Counted from the stretch's first letter, positions 33,768 through 43,560 are shown. The stretch: DNA of 64,000 nt from Blautia parvula (GCF_020215665.1 NZ_CP084061.1:4679001-4743000); one strand, 5' to 3'. The notes: generated by a model from the letters alone, not told the origin. Numbers and translations are program-made.

Positions 33768-35681
33768 ATGAGAATAACAGATTTACTGGACAAGAGAAGT
33801 ATTTCCCTGAATGGTGCCCCAAAAAGCAAGGAGGAGGCACTTGACCAAGTGGTCGCTCTGATGACAAAGAGCGGTAAGATCAATGACGAGGAGGCCTACA
33901 GAAAGCAGGTATATGCAAGGGAGGAGGAGAGCACCACAGGAATCGGTGAAGGAATCGCCATTCCTCACGGAAAATGTGACGCGGTTGACAGACCCGGCCT
34001 GGCGGCCATGGTCGTGAAGAACGGTGTTGACTTTGATGCCCTGGACGGGGAACCCGTGACTCTGATCTTTCTGATCGCGGCACCCAACACGGAAGACAAT
34101 GTACATCTGGATGTGCTCAGCAAGCTTTCCGTTCTAATGATGGATGAAGATTTTTCAGACTCTCTCAGAAATGCAGGGTCTGTGGAAGAATTTCTGGAGA
34201 TCATAGATAAGGCAGACGATGAAAAACCGGACATTGACCAGCGCCTGGCAGAACCCGCAGAGGAGCAGGGAGGGCAGGCTAAGATTCTGGCTGTTACCTC
34301 CTGTCCCACCGGCATTGCCCATACCTATATGGCGGCCGAGGGGATTGAGAAAGCAGCCAAGGCCAGAGGCTGTTTTGTCAAGGTGGAGACAAGAGGTTCC
34401 GGCGGTGCTAAAAATGTGCTGACAGACAGGGAGATCCAGGAAGCGGACTGCATCATTGTGGCCGCGGACGCACAGGTTCCCATGGACCGTTTTGACGGCA
34501 AAAAGGTGATTGAATGTCAGGTTTCAGACGGTATCAGCAAGGCAGACACACTGCTTGAGAGAGCGGTAAACGGGGATGCTCCTGTATACCACGCATCCGG
34601 TGCTGTGCAGAAGAGCTCCCAGACAAAGAGCGGCGGCAGTGTGGGACATCAGATTTATACACAGCTTATGAACGGCGTATCCCACATGCTTCCCTTTGTG
34701 GTGGGAGGCGGTATCCTGATCGCCATTGCGTTTTTGATCGACGGTTTCAGTGTGGATATGAATTCCCTGCCCATGGACCAGAGGGCGGATTTCGGTACCA
34801 TCACACCGGTTGCAGCTCTGTTTAAAAGCATCGGCGGTACAGCATTTGCCTTCATGCTTCCGGTTCTGGCGGGATTCATCGCCATGGCTGTCGGTGACAG
34901 GCCTGCCCTTGCGGTTGGCTTTGTAGGCGGCATGATTGCATCCCAGGGACAATCCGGTTTTCTGGGCGCTCTGGCAGCGGGATTCGCGGCCGGTTATCTT
35001 ATCCGTCTCCTTCGCAGGGTGTGTGATAAGCTTCCACAGGCCATCGAGAAGATTGCCCCGGTCCTGATCTATCCGGTTGTGGGGATTCTGGTTATGGGGC
35101 TGCTCATGACATTTGTGGTGGAACCCATCATGGGCGGTATCAACACAGCCCTGAACAATGGATTGACAAGTATGAGCGGCTCCAGTAAGATTATTTTAGG
35201 ATTGATTTTGGGCGCCATGATGGCCATTGATATGGGCGGTCCTTTCAACAAGGCAGCCTATGTATTCGGAACAGCGTCCATCGCGGCGGGAAATTATGAT
35301 ATTATGGCAGCGGTTATGATCGGCGGTATGACACCTCCCTGTTCCATCGCTCTTGCAACACTGCTGTTTAAGAATAAATTTACGAGAGAACAGAGGGAGG
35401 CAGGCCCCACCAACTTTATCATGGGTCTGGCATTTATCACAGAGGGAGCCATTCCCTTTGCGGCTTCCGATCCCCTCCATGTGATTCCCGCATGTATGAT
35501 CGGCTCCGGTGCTGCCGGGGCGCTGAGTATGCTCTTTAACTGTACACTGATGGCTCCCCACGGCGGAATCTTTGTTTTCCCTGTGGTTGGAAATGCGGTA
35601 ATGTATCTGGTGGCGCTTGTGGCCGGAACTATTGTTTCTGCCGGGCTGCTGGGCGTTTTTAAGAAGAAAGTAAATGAATAA
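33768..35681 (+). CDS. fruA: PTS fructose transporter EIIABC
   Basis: Takes up fructose and delivers fructose-1-phosphate. 637 aa, all three domains in one chain. IIA at about 1-148 with phospho-His67 in GIAIPHGKC; IIB at about 172-270 with phospho-Cys179 in AVTSCPTGIAHTYMAAE; IIC membrane domain from about 295 to the end with GVSHMLPFVVGGGI and many helices. It is in an operon with the kinase for its product, HPr and enzyme I, so phosphate flow from PEP to fructose is encoded entirely here. Confidence 0.96.
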   Translation: MRITDLLDKRSISLNGAPKSKEEALDQVVALMTKSGKINDEEAYRKQVYAREEESTTGIGEGIAIPHGKCDAVDRPGLAAMVVKNGVDFDALDGEPVTLIFLIAAPNTEDNVHLDVLSKLSVLMMDEDFSDSLRNAGSVEEFLEIIDKADDEKPDIDQRLAEPAEEQGGQAKILAVTSCPTGIAHTYMAAEGIEKAAKARGCFVKVETRGSGGAKNVLTDREIQEADCIIVAADAQVPMDRFDGKKVIECQVSDGISKADTLLERAVNGDAPVYHASGAVQKSSQTKSGGSVGHQIYTQLMNGVSHMLPFVVGGGILIAIAFLIDGFSVDMNSLPMDQRADFGTITPVAALFKSIGGTAFAFMLPVLAGFIAMAVGDRPALAVGFVGGMIASQGQSGFLGALAAGFAAGYLIRLLRRVCDKLPQAIEKIAPVLIYPVVGILVMGLLMTFVVEPIMGGINTALNNGLTSMSGSSKIILGLILGAMMAIDMGGPFNKAAYVFGTASIAAGNYDIMAAVMIGGMTPPCSIALATLLFKNKFTREQREAGPTNFIMGLAFITEGAIPFAASDPLHVIPACMIGSGAAGALSMLFNCTLMAPHGGIFVFPVVGNAVMYLVALVAGTIVSAGLLGVFKKKVNE

Positions 35682-35706
35682 ATAATCATAAAAGGAGAGA
35701 AAGATC

Positions 35707-35964
35707 ATGAAAGAATTTAAGTACACCATCACAGACCCGGAAGGCATCCATGCACGTCCCGCAGGAGAGCTGGTTAAAGTTGCAAAAGGATTTGCCAGCA
35801 GCATCAAACTTGCAAAGGATGGAAAAGAAGGAGACTGCAAGCGGATTTTCGGTATCATGGGCCTTGGCGTGAAAAAAGGACAGGAAGTGACCCTGACATT
35901 TGACGGCGAAGACGAGGATGCCGCATATGAGGCAGTGAGCACATTTATGCAGGAAAATCTGTAA
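35707..35964 (+). CDS. HPr-like phosphocarrier, His15 present, Ser46 replaced by Arg
   Basis: 85-aa phosphocarrier passing phosphate from enzyme I to IIA. His15 lies in the intact active site EGIHARPAG. Position 46, the serine phosphorylated by HPr kinase in Firmicutes, is arginine (DCKRIFGIMGLG, where typical HPr has KSIMGVMSL). The protein should serve transport but not form the HPr-Ser-P/CcpA complex. It sits between fruA and ptsI and is followed by a hairpin terminator. Probably a fructose-dedicated HPr, with the general ptsH elsewhere; that is inference. Confidence 0.92.
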   Translation: MKEFKYTITDPEGIHARPAGELVKVAKGFASSIKLAKDGKEGDCKRIFGIMGLGVKKGQEVTLTFDGEDEDAAYEAVSTFMQENL

Positions 35965-36014
35965 TCAAAGCAAAATGAGTAAGAAATAGTTTAAAATACA
36001 TTTGGGTAGGCAAG

Positions 36015-36049
36015 AAGCTGCTGCAGAGGAAAGCTGCAGCAGCTTTTTT
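36015..36049 (+). terminator. Internal terminator between HPr and enzyme I genes
   Basis: AAGCTGCTGCAG pairs perfectly with CTGCAGCAGCTT around a 7-nt loop, followed by a T-run. It should reduce expression of ptsI and fruR relative to fruK-fruA-HPr. Confidence 0.85.
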
Positions 36050-36139
36050 CAGGTTACTGATCACACGCGGCTGTCCCGCCATGCACGGAGTGAACAGCAG
36101 CATTTTACAGGCAGGAACATGTCAGAAAGGAGTACAGGG

Positions 36140-37792
36140 ATGAAGGAATATAGAGGAAAAAGTGTATTTGGCGGTATTGCAATTGGAAAGATATGTGTAT
36201 ACCGGAAAGGGGAACAGCAGGTCAAACGCGTAAAGACAGAGGATACCGACGATGAGATGCAGCACTACACCCGGGCAAAGGAGGAGGCAGTCAGTCAGCT
36301 GAAAGGCCTGTATGATAAGGCAGTAAAGGAAGTGGGGGAGGCGAATGCCGCTATATTTGAGATCCATCAGATGATGCTTGAGGATGATGACTATAATGAA
36401 TCTGTCGAAAATATTATCAGGACACAGAAGGTCAATGCAGAGTACGCCGTCGCAGCGACCAGCGACAACTTTTCCCAGATGTTTGCCTCCATGGAGGATG
36501 AATATATGAGAGAGCGGGCTGCTGATGTAAAAGACATTTCCGAGCGTATCCTGGCAGTTCTGGGAGGCGGGTCGAAAAGTACGGTGAACACAGAGGAACC
36601 GGTGATTATCCTGGCGGATGATCTGGCGCCCTCCGAGACAGTGCAGCTTGATAAAGATAAGGTCCTCTCCTTTGTCACCGTCCACGGTTCCGTAAATTCC
36701 CATACCGCCATTCTGGCCCGTACCATGGGGATCCCTGCTCTTATCGGAACCGACATCCCTCTGGATGACCGTGTGGACGGAAAGCTTGCTGTAGTGGACG
36801 GCGCGGACGGCACAGTCTATGTGGACCCTGACCCGGAATTCCTTACCGAAATGCAGAAACGCCGGCAGGAGGAAGAGGAGAAAAAAGAACTTCTCCAGCA
36901 GTTAAAAGGAAAAGAAAATATAACGCTTGACGGTAAAAAAGTCATGCTATATGCTAATATTGGAAATATAAAAGATCTGGCTACTGTTGTACAGAATGAT
37001 GCCGGCGGAATCGGCCTTTTCAGAAGTGAATTCATCTATCTGGAGAAGGAGGATTACCCCACCGAGGAGGAACAGTTTAAGATTTACAAAACGGTGGCTG
37101 AGACCATGGCCGGAAAGCGCGTGATCATCCGCACCCTGGATATCGGCGCCGACAAAAAATGCGGTTATTTTCATATGGATGATGAGGATAATCCGGCTCT
37201 GGGATACCGGGCCATCCGCATCTGCCTCACTCGCCCCCAGGTGTTCAAGACACAGCTCCGGGCTCTGTTCCGGGCTGCTGTCTACGGGAATCTGGCGGTC
37301 ATGTATCCCATGATAACAAGCCTTTGGGAGATTAGGAGGATAAAGGAGATCGTGGAGGAAGTGAAAGCAGAGCTGGAGGAGCAGAATATGGATTACCGGA
37401 TACCGGAACAGGGTATCATGATAGAAACGCCCGCAGCGGTCATGGTAAGCGCGGACCTGGCAGAAGAGGTGGACTTTTTCAGCATCGGCACCAATGACCT
37501 GACCCAGTATACCCTGGCTGTGGACCGTCAGAATCCACAACTGGATGCGTTCTATGATCCCCACCATCCTGCAGTCCTGGCCATGATTCGGATGACTGTG
37601 GAAAATGCCCACAGGGCAGGTATCTGGGCAGGAATCTGCGGAGAGCTGGGTGCGGACCTGACTCTGACCAGGGAGTTTCTGGCCATGGGAGTGGATGAAC
37701 TCTCTGTTTCGCCCGGACGGATTCTCCCCATCCGCAAAATCGTTCTGGAGACAGATGTAGAAGAATACAAGAGGAAGAAAAATGCTGACTGA
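36140..37792 (+). CDS. ptsI: PTS enzyme I
   Basis: PEP-protein phosphotransferase, 550 aa, slightly shorter than the usual ~570. An N-terminal HPr-binding helical domain precedes the phospho-His188 in GSVNSHTAILARTMG. The PEP-binding barrel begins near 255 and includes GIGLFRSEFIYL, TLDIGADK, FFSIGTNDLTQY and the active-site Cys in GICGELGAD. The start at 36140 follows AAAGGAG; in-frame ATGs at 36002 and 36119 are less well placed. The end overlaps fruR by 11 bases. Whether it is the only enzyme I of the genome cannot be told here. Confidence 0.94.
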   Translation: MKEYRGKSVFGGIAIGKICVYRKGEQQVKRVKTEDTDDEMQHYTRAKEEAVSQLKGLYDKAVKEVGEANAAIFEIHQMMLEDDDYNESVENIIRTQKVNAEYAVAATSDNFSQMFASMEDEYMRERAADVKDISERILAVLGGGSKSTVNTEEPVIILADDLAPSETVQLDKDKVLSFVTVHGSVNSHTAILARTMGIPALIGTDIPLDDRVDGKLAVVDGADGTVYVDPDPEFLTEMQKRRQEEEEKKELLQQLKGKENITLDGKKVMLYANIGNIKDLATVVQNDAGGIGLFRSEFIYLEKEDYPTEEEQFKIYKTVAETMAGKRVIIRTLDIGADKKCGYFHMDDEDNPALGYRAIRICLTRPQVFKTQLRALFRAAVYGNLAVMYPMITSLWEIRRIKEIVEEVKAELEEQNMDYRIPEQGIMIETPAAVMVSADLAEEVDFFSIGTNDLTQYTLAVDRQNPQLDAFYDPHHPAVLAMIRMTVENAHRAGIWAGICGELGADLTLTREFLAMGVDELSVSPGRILPIRKIVLETDVEEYKRKKNAD

Positions 37793-38528
37793 GAAACGTT
37801 TTGAAGAGATACTGAAGCTTCTGGATGAAAAGAAAAGTATAACGGTCACGGAGATAAAGGAAATGCTGAATACATCAGAATCCACCATTCGCCGTGACCT
37901 GACAGCCCTCGACCGGGCAGGAAAGCTGGTAAAGGTGTTCGGCGGTGCCGTGGCGGTGGATGCTGCGTTTACGGCTGCGGAGCCTTCCGTGGCCCAGAAA
38001 GTCGGTGTGAACAAGGAAGAAAAGCAGGCCATAGCCCGCTATGCCGCCTCTCTGCTGGTACCGGATGATTTTATCTATCTGGACGCAGGGACGACCACAG
38101 GATACATGATCGACTATGTCACAGAGAGATCCGTAACCTTTGTGACAAACGCGGTATCCCACGCACAGCGCCTGGCAGCCCTGGATTTCCGTGTCCTTTT
38201 GATCGGCGGGGAACTGAAGGGAACCACAGAGGCGGTAGTGGGAAATCAGGCAATCTTAAGCCTCCAGAACTTTCACTTTACAAAAGGTTTCTTCGGCACA
38301 AACGGAGTCAGCAGAAAAGCAGGCTACACCACACCGGACTGCAATGAGGCCCTGGTGAAGAAAACTGCCCTGGAACAGTCCGGAAAACGCTATATCCTGG
38401 CGGATGCGGCAAAGTTCGGGAATATCAGCTCTGTCACATTTGCACCCTTTGAATCTGCGGAGGTCCTGACCGACCGGGAACCGCCGGAATCTTTTGCAGG
38501 GTGCAGGAATGTTTTGATCATTAAATAG
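37782..38528 (+). CDS. fruR: DeoR-family fructose operon repressor
   Basis: 248 aa. The N-terminal DeoR helix-turn-helix is at about 6-57 (KRFEEILKLLDEKKSITVTE, TSESTIRRDL). A sugar-phosphate-binding domain follows (LDAGTTTGYMIDYV near 102, GGELKGTTEAVVG, FGTNGVS). It is translationally overlapped with ptsI and is the last gene of the operon it likely represses, with fructose-1-phosphate as expected inducer. Phased repeats at the fruK promoter are its probable sites. Confidence 0.92.
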   Translation: MLTEKRFEEILKLLDEKKSITVTEIKEMLNTSESTIRRDLTALDRAGKLVKVFGGAVAVDAAFTAAEPSVAQKVGVNKEEKQAIARYAASLLVPDDFIYLDAGTTTGYMIDYVTERSVTFVTNAVSHAQRLAALDFRVLLIGGELKGTTEAVVGNQAILSLQNFHFTKGFFGTNGVSRKAGYTTPDCNEALVKKTALEQSGKRYILADAAKFGNISSVTFAPFESAEVLTDREPPESFAGCRNVLIIK

Positions 38529-38540
38529 CAGGGATAAAAA

Positions 38541-38569
38541 AGAGTCCGGTTTTCCGGACTCTTCTGTTT
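38541..38569 (+). terminator. Terminator of the fructose operon
   Basis: GAGTCCGG, loop TTTT, CCGGACTC, then a T-rich tail. Confidence 0.88.
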
Positions 38570-38592
38570 ACATTACCATCAGTGGTTAATAT

Positions 38593-39489
38593 TTAGACTG
38601 TGTCTTGAAAGCTCTTTTTATGATTCAGTTGATATTTTTTAGGGCTGATACCAGTCTGTGATTTAAAAGATCTGCTAAAATGCGGTAGGCTGTTATATCC
38701 TGTCATCATACATACAGATTCAACAGAAAACCCCTGGAGCAGCAGTTCCTTTGCCTTTATAATTCGACAACGAATCAGATATTGATTAGGTGATGTTCCT
38801 GTCACCTTTTTAAAAATATTACATAAATAGAATTTATTAATATAAAATGCTTTAGACATTATATCGAGATTTAGATTCTCAGCATAATTTTGATGAATAA
38901 AATTTATGATTTGGTAAATCTGACGGTACTGGGCAGTAATATCAAGCATTGTAATTTTGTGATAATTTCTATAGTTCTGATTAACTTTCAATAAAAATTC
39001 TCCTAATAAAAGCCGTGCATTTAGTTCTGAACCGTAATTTCCATTTTCCTTTTTTAATTGTATGATCTTATCTAATAATAATGAATATTCTGCAGCATCC
39101 TGGCATGAGATAGGGAGTATCCAGGGTGTTTTGAATGGACGGAAGTAAAAACATTCCAGTAAGTCAGTCTGAGGTGTGGATAGGCCTTCCACGAATTCAG
39201 GTGAGAAAAATATAACATATCTGTCATGACTTTTATTGGCGGGTGATAGCATGTTATAGTGCAGATCCATGTGATTAAAAAGAAGTAGTGTATTTGCTGC
39301 GATAGGATGCCGTTCTTCTGCAATCATTGTTATAATACCATCGGTACGCACCAGCATGACTTCCAGTACATCATGGATGTGATAATTATTTTTAGCACTT
39401 ATGTAAGATTTTTTGTATTGGACAGAGAAGTCCTGAGAGAAAGATTCTTTATATCGTTCATATTCATTTTTCAATACAGTCTCCTTCAC
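38593..39489 (-). CDS. AraC-family regulator
   Basis: 298 aa. The N-terminal cupin-like domain covers about 25-150 (YHIHDVLEVMLVRTDG, NTLLLFNHMDLHYNML). The C-terminal two helix-turn-helices cover about 190-290 (LNLDIMSKAFYINKFYLCNIF and VESVCMMTGYNSLPHFSRSF). It is divergent from the URO-D-like gene with 260 AT-rich bases between. Base composition of this gene and the following ones is clearly more AT-rich than the fructose operon. Probably controls the adjacent sugar island. Confidence 0.88.
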   Translation of the reverse strand: MKETVLKNEYERYKESFSQDFSVQYKKSYISAKNNYHIHDVLEVMLVRTDGIITMIAEERHPIAANTLLLFNHMDLHYNMLSPANKSHDRYVIFFSPEFVEGLSTPQTDLLECFYFRPFKTPWILPISCQDAAEYSLLLDKIIQLKKENGNYGSELNARLLLGEFLLKVNQNYRNYHKITMLDITAQYRQIYQIINFIHQNYAENLNLDIMSKAFYINKFYLCNIFKKVTGTSPNQYLIRCRIIKAKELLLQGFSVESVCMMTGYNSLPHFSRSFKSQTGISPKKYQLNHKKSFQDTV

Positions 39490-39750
39490 GGGATATCTTC
39501 TACATTATTGCCGTTTTCCGGTATTTGGTTTTATTTGATATTTTTGTTCTGAGGGACAGCAGCAACATAGATAACAGATATCAATAGCTTTAAAAGATAT
39601 ATTCATTATACCGCTGCCAGTGAAAAAAACAAGAATTATCAAAAAAAATAATGAATTTCTAAAATAAAACAAAACAATCCTGATATTATAATTTCAAGAT
39701 TAATAAAAATATAATTTTGATAAATATTAGTAAATTGGGAGAATGGAAAA

Positions 39751-40836
39751 ATGGAGAGCATTAAAAGATATCTGGACGATTTGGAGTACAGAATTGATGA
39801 CGAGCAGGAAATCAGGTTGGCACAAGAATGGGAAAATTTTGCTCGTGGGGGTATCACATCTGGTTATTTTAGTCCAAAAAGGAATATAAAAAAGCCGGCT
39901 TTAATCGACTGGCCCCGAATAATGATTAATGATGCAATAGAGGACTATGAGTTAATGATACTTTCTCAACTAAAGATGTGTTCTGATATTTTAGCAAGTG
40001 GGGGCGGTGAAATGCTGAGTGTCCGGGCGAATTACGGAACTGGCATCATTCCCACCATGTTTGGCGCTCCTTTCTTTATTATGCCATATGAAAATGACAC
40101 GCTTCCTTGTACCAGAAATCTGGAAAGAGAGGAGGATACCATCTCCAAGCTGCTGGAACGCGGAATTCCGGACCTCCGCAGTGGACTTGGTAAAAAGGTG
40201 TTTGGATTTGCCATGTATTTGAAAGAACTGATAAGGGATTATCCAATGATACAAAAACATGTTCACGTTTATTCTCCTGACCTGCAGGGGCCGCTGCCTA
40301 TTACAGAAAACTTGATGGGTTCCAACATGTATGTGGATTTGTATGATGAACCAGAAGAAGTCGAAAATATGATGCAGCTTGTGACGGATACTTTTATAGC
40401 GGTACAACGGGAATGGTATTATTATTATCCGCCATATAGCCAGGATATGTGTGTGGATTGGGGAATGCTCCACAAAGGAAATGTTTTAATCCGTAATGAT
40501 GCAGCCATGAATATTTCGGGTGCTTGTTATGAGAGATTTGTACAGCCCTATGATCAACAAATATTAAATGCCTTTCGTGGAGGTGTGATACATTTTTGCG
40601 GAAAAGGGGATCACTATATTGACAAGCTGGCAGATTTAAAACAGATGTATGCCATCAATATGTCCCAGCCGCAGTGGAACGATATGAGCATTATATATAA
40701 AAATACTGTGGATAAAGGAATACAGATCATAGGTCTGGACCCTGCTGAGTGTGAAAGGGCGGTTCGGGAAGGAATTGAATTAAAGGGAAATGTGTACAGC
40801 GGTATTTCGTTGTCTGCCTGGATAAAAGATAAATAA
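39751..40836 (+). CDS. Uroporphyrinogen-decarboxylase-superfamily protein, sugar-locus type
   Basis: 361 aa. It has the URO-D/MtaA-like barrel layout (DLQGPLPITENLMGSNMYVD near 180, DWGMLHKGNVLIRNDAAMNIS near 230, VIHFCGKGDHYIDKL near 280) but is not a haem enzyme by context. Such homologues turn up in carbohydrate loci of Firmicutes without a firm function. His and Cys in HFCGKGDH could bind a metal or cobalamin-like cofactor, as in methyltransferase relatives; this is inference. It starts with GGGAG upstream and is followed by a hairpin. Confidence 0.7.
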   Translation: MESIKRYLDDLEYRIDDEQEIRLAQEWENFARGGITSGYFSPKRNIKKPALIDWPRIMINDAIEDYELMILSQLKMCSDILASGGGEMLSVRANYGTGIIPTMFGAPFFIMPYENDTLPCTRNLEREEDTISKLLERGIPDLRSGLGKKVFGFAMYLKELIRDYPMIQKHVHVYSPDLQGPLPITENLMGSNMYVDLYDEPEEVENMMQLVTDTFIAVQREWYYYYPPYSQDMCVDWGMLHKGNVLIRNDAAMNISGACYERFVQPYDQQILNAFRGGVIHFCGKGDHYIDKLADLKQMYAINMSQPQWNDMSIIYKNTVDKGIQIIGLDPAECERAVREGIELKGNVYSGISLSAWIKDK

Positions 40837-40842
40837 TATTTA

Positions 40843-40874
40843 GCCGCCGCTGCTGTGTATAGCACGGCGGTTTT
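40843..40874 (+). terminator. Probable terminator after the URO-D-like gene
   Basis: CCGCCG...TGCT pairs with AGCA.CGGCGG with one bulge, then TTTT. Confidence 0.6.
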
Positions 40875-41011
40875 GCTTACTTGAAATAGGCACAATATAT
40901 GGAAAAAAATGGAATAAAATATATCTATTTGTCAGTTGCCTATATATTGCTTTGGTGTTAGTATGAAATAAATATGAAATTTCTGAAAATTTAAGGAGAA
41001 ATATATGCCAT

Positions 41012-42769
41012 ATGAAGTATATAAGAAATAAAATGGCTTTCTTAATCAACAATATAAAACTGAAAAATAAGATACTATTGATTATGATAACTTGCATTAG
41101 TCTTATGACAGTATTTTCCCTCATAAGCATATATCATATTATTTCGACTTACAATTACACATTGTTTCAATCTGTAACCAATGTTCTAACCTACACCAAC
41201 TATGATATTACAAAACAGCTTAATGGCTATGAACGCCTTTCTGGCTTGATATTAAAAGATACCAGGATTCAGGAAATACTCAGTAACGTGAAAGATTCTG
41301 ATACACTTTATACAGAGGAGTATAACGAGCTTTACTACGAACTTTCCACGTATCTTAAGGAATATACATATATAAATTGTATTTCTCTGTATTCTGATAA
41401 GGCAGAAATTATTGTCCAGAACAAAGCTGCCTCGCCTTTGAACGATGAACTGAAAGAAGACATTGAAAAAAAGCTGGCAAGTGGTAAGGGAAGGGAAATC
41501 TGGGTTACTGAATACTGTGAGGAGCGTGGATTGATTCTTGCCAGAGAGATACGGAGAATGAAGGAAATCAAACTAGATCATTTAGCAACACTTATTATTA
41601 ATATAGATACGCCGGGACTAATGGAGGCTGCACATGCTTTTAATCAGTATAAAGAATTTCATTATCTTCTTATAGATCAGGATGGAATCCCGATTTACAA
41701 TCCATCAGGTTTTTCACTGCAGATTTTGGATGATGTTTATACAAATACAAAACAGAAATCATACGATATTCTTAAAATAGATAAAAGAAAGTACTTTGCA
41801 GTTTGCAGCCTAATGAGTGGATTGGGGTGGAATTATATATGCCTTGTACCGTATGACGATATAGTCAAACAGATATCTGCCTCCATATTACAGGCAAGTG
41901 TTCTGTTCATCATTTGTATTTTCATAGTGATATGGTTGACAAATTGGTTGATACATAAGCTTATGCGGCATTTCAAATATCTGATTTTGAAAATCAAAAA
42001 GTTTATGGGGGAGGAGGAGAGTATTGTGGAGAGTAATTATAATTATGCAGATAGAAGTGATGAAATAGGCCTGTTGCATCAACAGTTTGATGAAATGGAA
42101 AAACGTATAATGGAATTGATTCATACGAATTACGAAAAAGAACTGAGTATAAAGGAAGCTAAAATAGAAGTTCTTGAGACTCAGATAAACCCACACTTTT
42201 TATATAATACACTGGAGACAATCAATTGGAGAGCGAAAGTGATTAAAGAACAGGAAATCAGTGAGATGGTAGAGGCGCTGGGAAATTTACTTCATGCAAC
42301 ATTGGCTAATAAAGCAGGTATTATCACATTAGAGCAGGAACTGGATTTAGCCAGGTATTATGTTGTTATCCAGCAGGCAAGTATGGATGAACATCTTCTA
42401 TACAGCCAGAAAGTGCCGGAAGAACTTCTGACGGCATTGTTGCCAAAGTTGATTATTCAACCATTGATTGAAAATGCAGTTATACATTCTATGGATGCTA
42501 TGCTTGAGTCATGTATTATACAAATAACTGCATCAAAGGAAGGCAACGAATGGGATATTATAGTAAAAAACAATGGGTCAAAATTTCAGGAAAATCTTTT
42601 GGATAAGCTTAGAGAAGGGAGAGTTAAGCCAAGTGGTCATGGAATAGGTCTTTTAAATATAGATAATAGGATTAAGTTGACTTATGGAGAAGCTTTCGGA
42701 TTGTTTTTGTACAATGATGGGGATATGGCGGCGGCAAAGGTACATTTGCCGTTCCACGAAGCAGAATAG
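41012..42769 (+). CDS. YesM-type sensor histidine kinase
   Basis: 585 aa. Membrane helices at about 23-45 and 290-312 flank an extracellular sensor. A HAMP region follows, then the His_kinase box with phospho-His in TQINPHFLYNTLETINW near 395, and HATPase_c (IIQPLIENAVIHSM, GHGIGLLNIDNRI). This class senses extracellular sugars or the state of binding proteins and works with a YesN-type regulator, here the next gene nine bases downstream. AAGGAG lies rather far (13 nt) from the ATG. Strongly AT-rich coding sequence (one 60-base stretch near 41101 has only 17 G/C). Confidence 0.92.
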   Translation: MKYIRNKMAFLINNIKLKNKILLIMITCISLMTVFSLISIYHIISTYNYTLFQSVTNVLTYTNYDITKQLNGYERLSGLILKDTRIQEILSNVKDSDTLYTEEYNELYYELSTYLKEYTYINCISLYSDKAEIIVQNKAASPLNDELKEDIEKKLASGKGREIWVTEYCEERGLILAREIRRMKEIKLDHLATLIINIDTPGLMEAAHAFNQYKEFHYLLIDQDGIPIYNPSGFSLQILDDVYTNTKQKSYDILKIDKRKYFAVCSLMSGLGWNYICLVPYDDIVKQISASILQASVLFIICIFIVIWLTNWLIHKLMRHFKYLILKIKKFMGEEESIVESNYNYADRSDEIGLLHQQFDEMEKRIMELIHTNYEKELSIKEAKIEVLETQINPHFLYNTLETINWRAKVIKEQEISEMVEALGNLLHATLANKAGIITLEQELDLARYYVVIQQASMDEHLLYSQKVPEELLTALLPKLIIQPLIENAVIHSMDAMLESCIIQITASKEGNEWDIIVKNNGSKFQENLLDKLREGRVKPSGHGIGLLNIDNRIKLTYGEAFGLFLYNDGDMAAAKVHLPFHEAE

Positions 42770-42778
42770 GAGACAAAT

Positions 42779-43531
42779 ATGTTTAAAATAATAATTGCAG
42801 ATGACAAGAAGATAATCAGGGAGAGTATCTGCGAGGTTATTGATTGGGGAAGCCTCGGCGTGGAGATGTCTGGTGTTTGTAAAAATGGGACGGAAGCTTA
42901 TAATCTTGCTATGAAAATCAGACCGGATATTATACTAACGGATATTAGGATGCCTGGAATGACGGGATTAGAATTGATTAAGAAACTTTTTGAAAAAGGC
43001 ATTTCGGCCAGATACATATTACTCTCAGCTTATGGGGAGTTTGAATATGCGCGGGAAGCCATGAAATATAATGTAAAACATTATTTATTAAAGCCCTGTA
43101 ACGAAGAACAAATTATGAGTGCAGTAAGTGAAGTCTGCAGTGATATATTGAAAGACCGCAGTAAAGGTTTAGATATCGAGTCAGAAGAACAGCGGTCTTA
43201 TTCCGATGTGATTGAGAAAATTATGATGCTTGTTGAAGAGAATATGGGGAATTCCGAAATGTCTTTGAAATGGATTGCAGAGAATTTTATGTTTATGAAT
43301 GTGGATTATTTAAGTCGACGTTTTCAGCAGGAAACGGGGCAAAGATTTTCTGCCTATCTTAATGGTATACGGATGAGCAGAGCAAAGGAAATACTGATTA
43401 AATATGGCGGTGATGATATCTTTGCCATTGCGGAACAGGTAGGATATGGGAATAATCCGCAGTATTTCAGCCAGTCCTTTAAGAAATCTACGGGAATGAG
43501 CCCCCGCGAATTTGCAAAGAGAGTATACTAA
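42779..43531 (+). CDS. YesN-type response regulator with AraC output domain
   Basis: 250 aa. The receiver domain covers about 1-118, with acidic pocket IADDKKII and phospho-Asp in ILTDIRMPGMTGLEL near 54, conserved Lys in LLKPCNEEQI. The AraC-type double helix-turn-helix is at about 145-250 (MSLKWIAENFMFMNVDYLSRRF; IFAIAEQVGYGNNPQYFSQSF). It is shorter than typical YesN proteins because the linker is short. Partner of the preceding kinase, and the likely activator of the ABC operon that begins 380 bp downstream. Confidence 0.92.
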   Translation: MFKIIIADDKKIIRESICEVIDWGSLGVEMSGVCKNGTEAYNLAMKIRPDIILTDIRMPGMTGLELIKKLFEKGISARYILLSAYGEFEYAREAMKYNVKHYLLKPCNEEQIMSAVSEVCSDILKDRSKGLDIESEEQRSYSDVIEKIMMLVEENMGNSEMSLKWIAENFMFMNVDYLSRRFQQETGQRFSAYLNGIRMSRAKEILIKYGGDDIFAIAEQVGYGNNPQYFSQSFKKSTGMSPREFAKRVY

Positions 43532-43560
43532 ACACAAGATTACGGAATTCTGATTATAAT

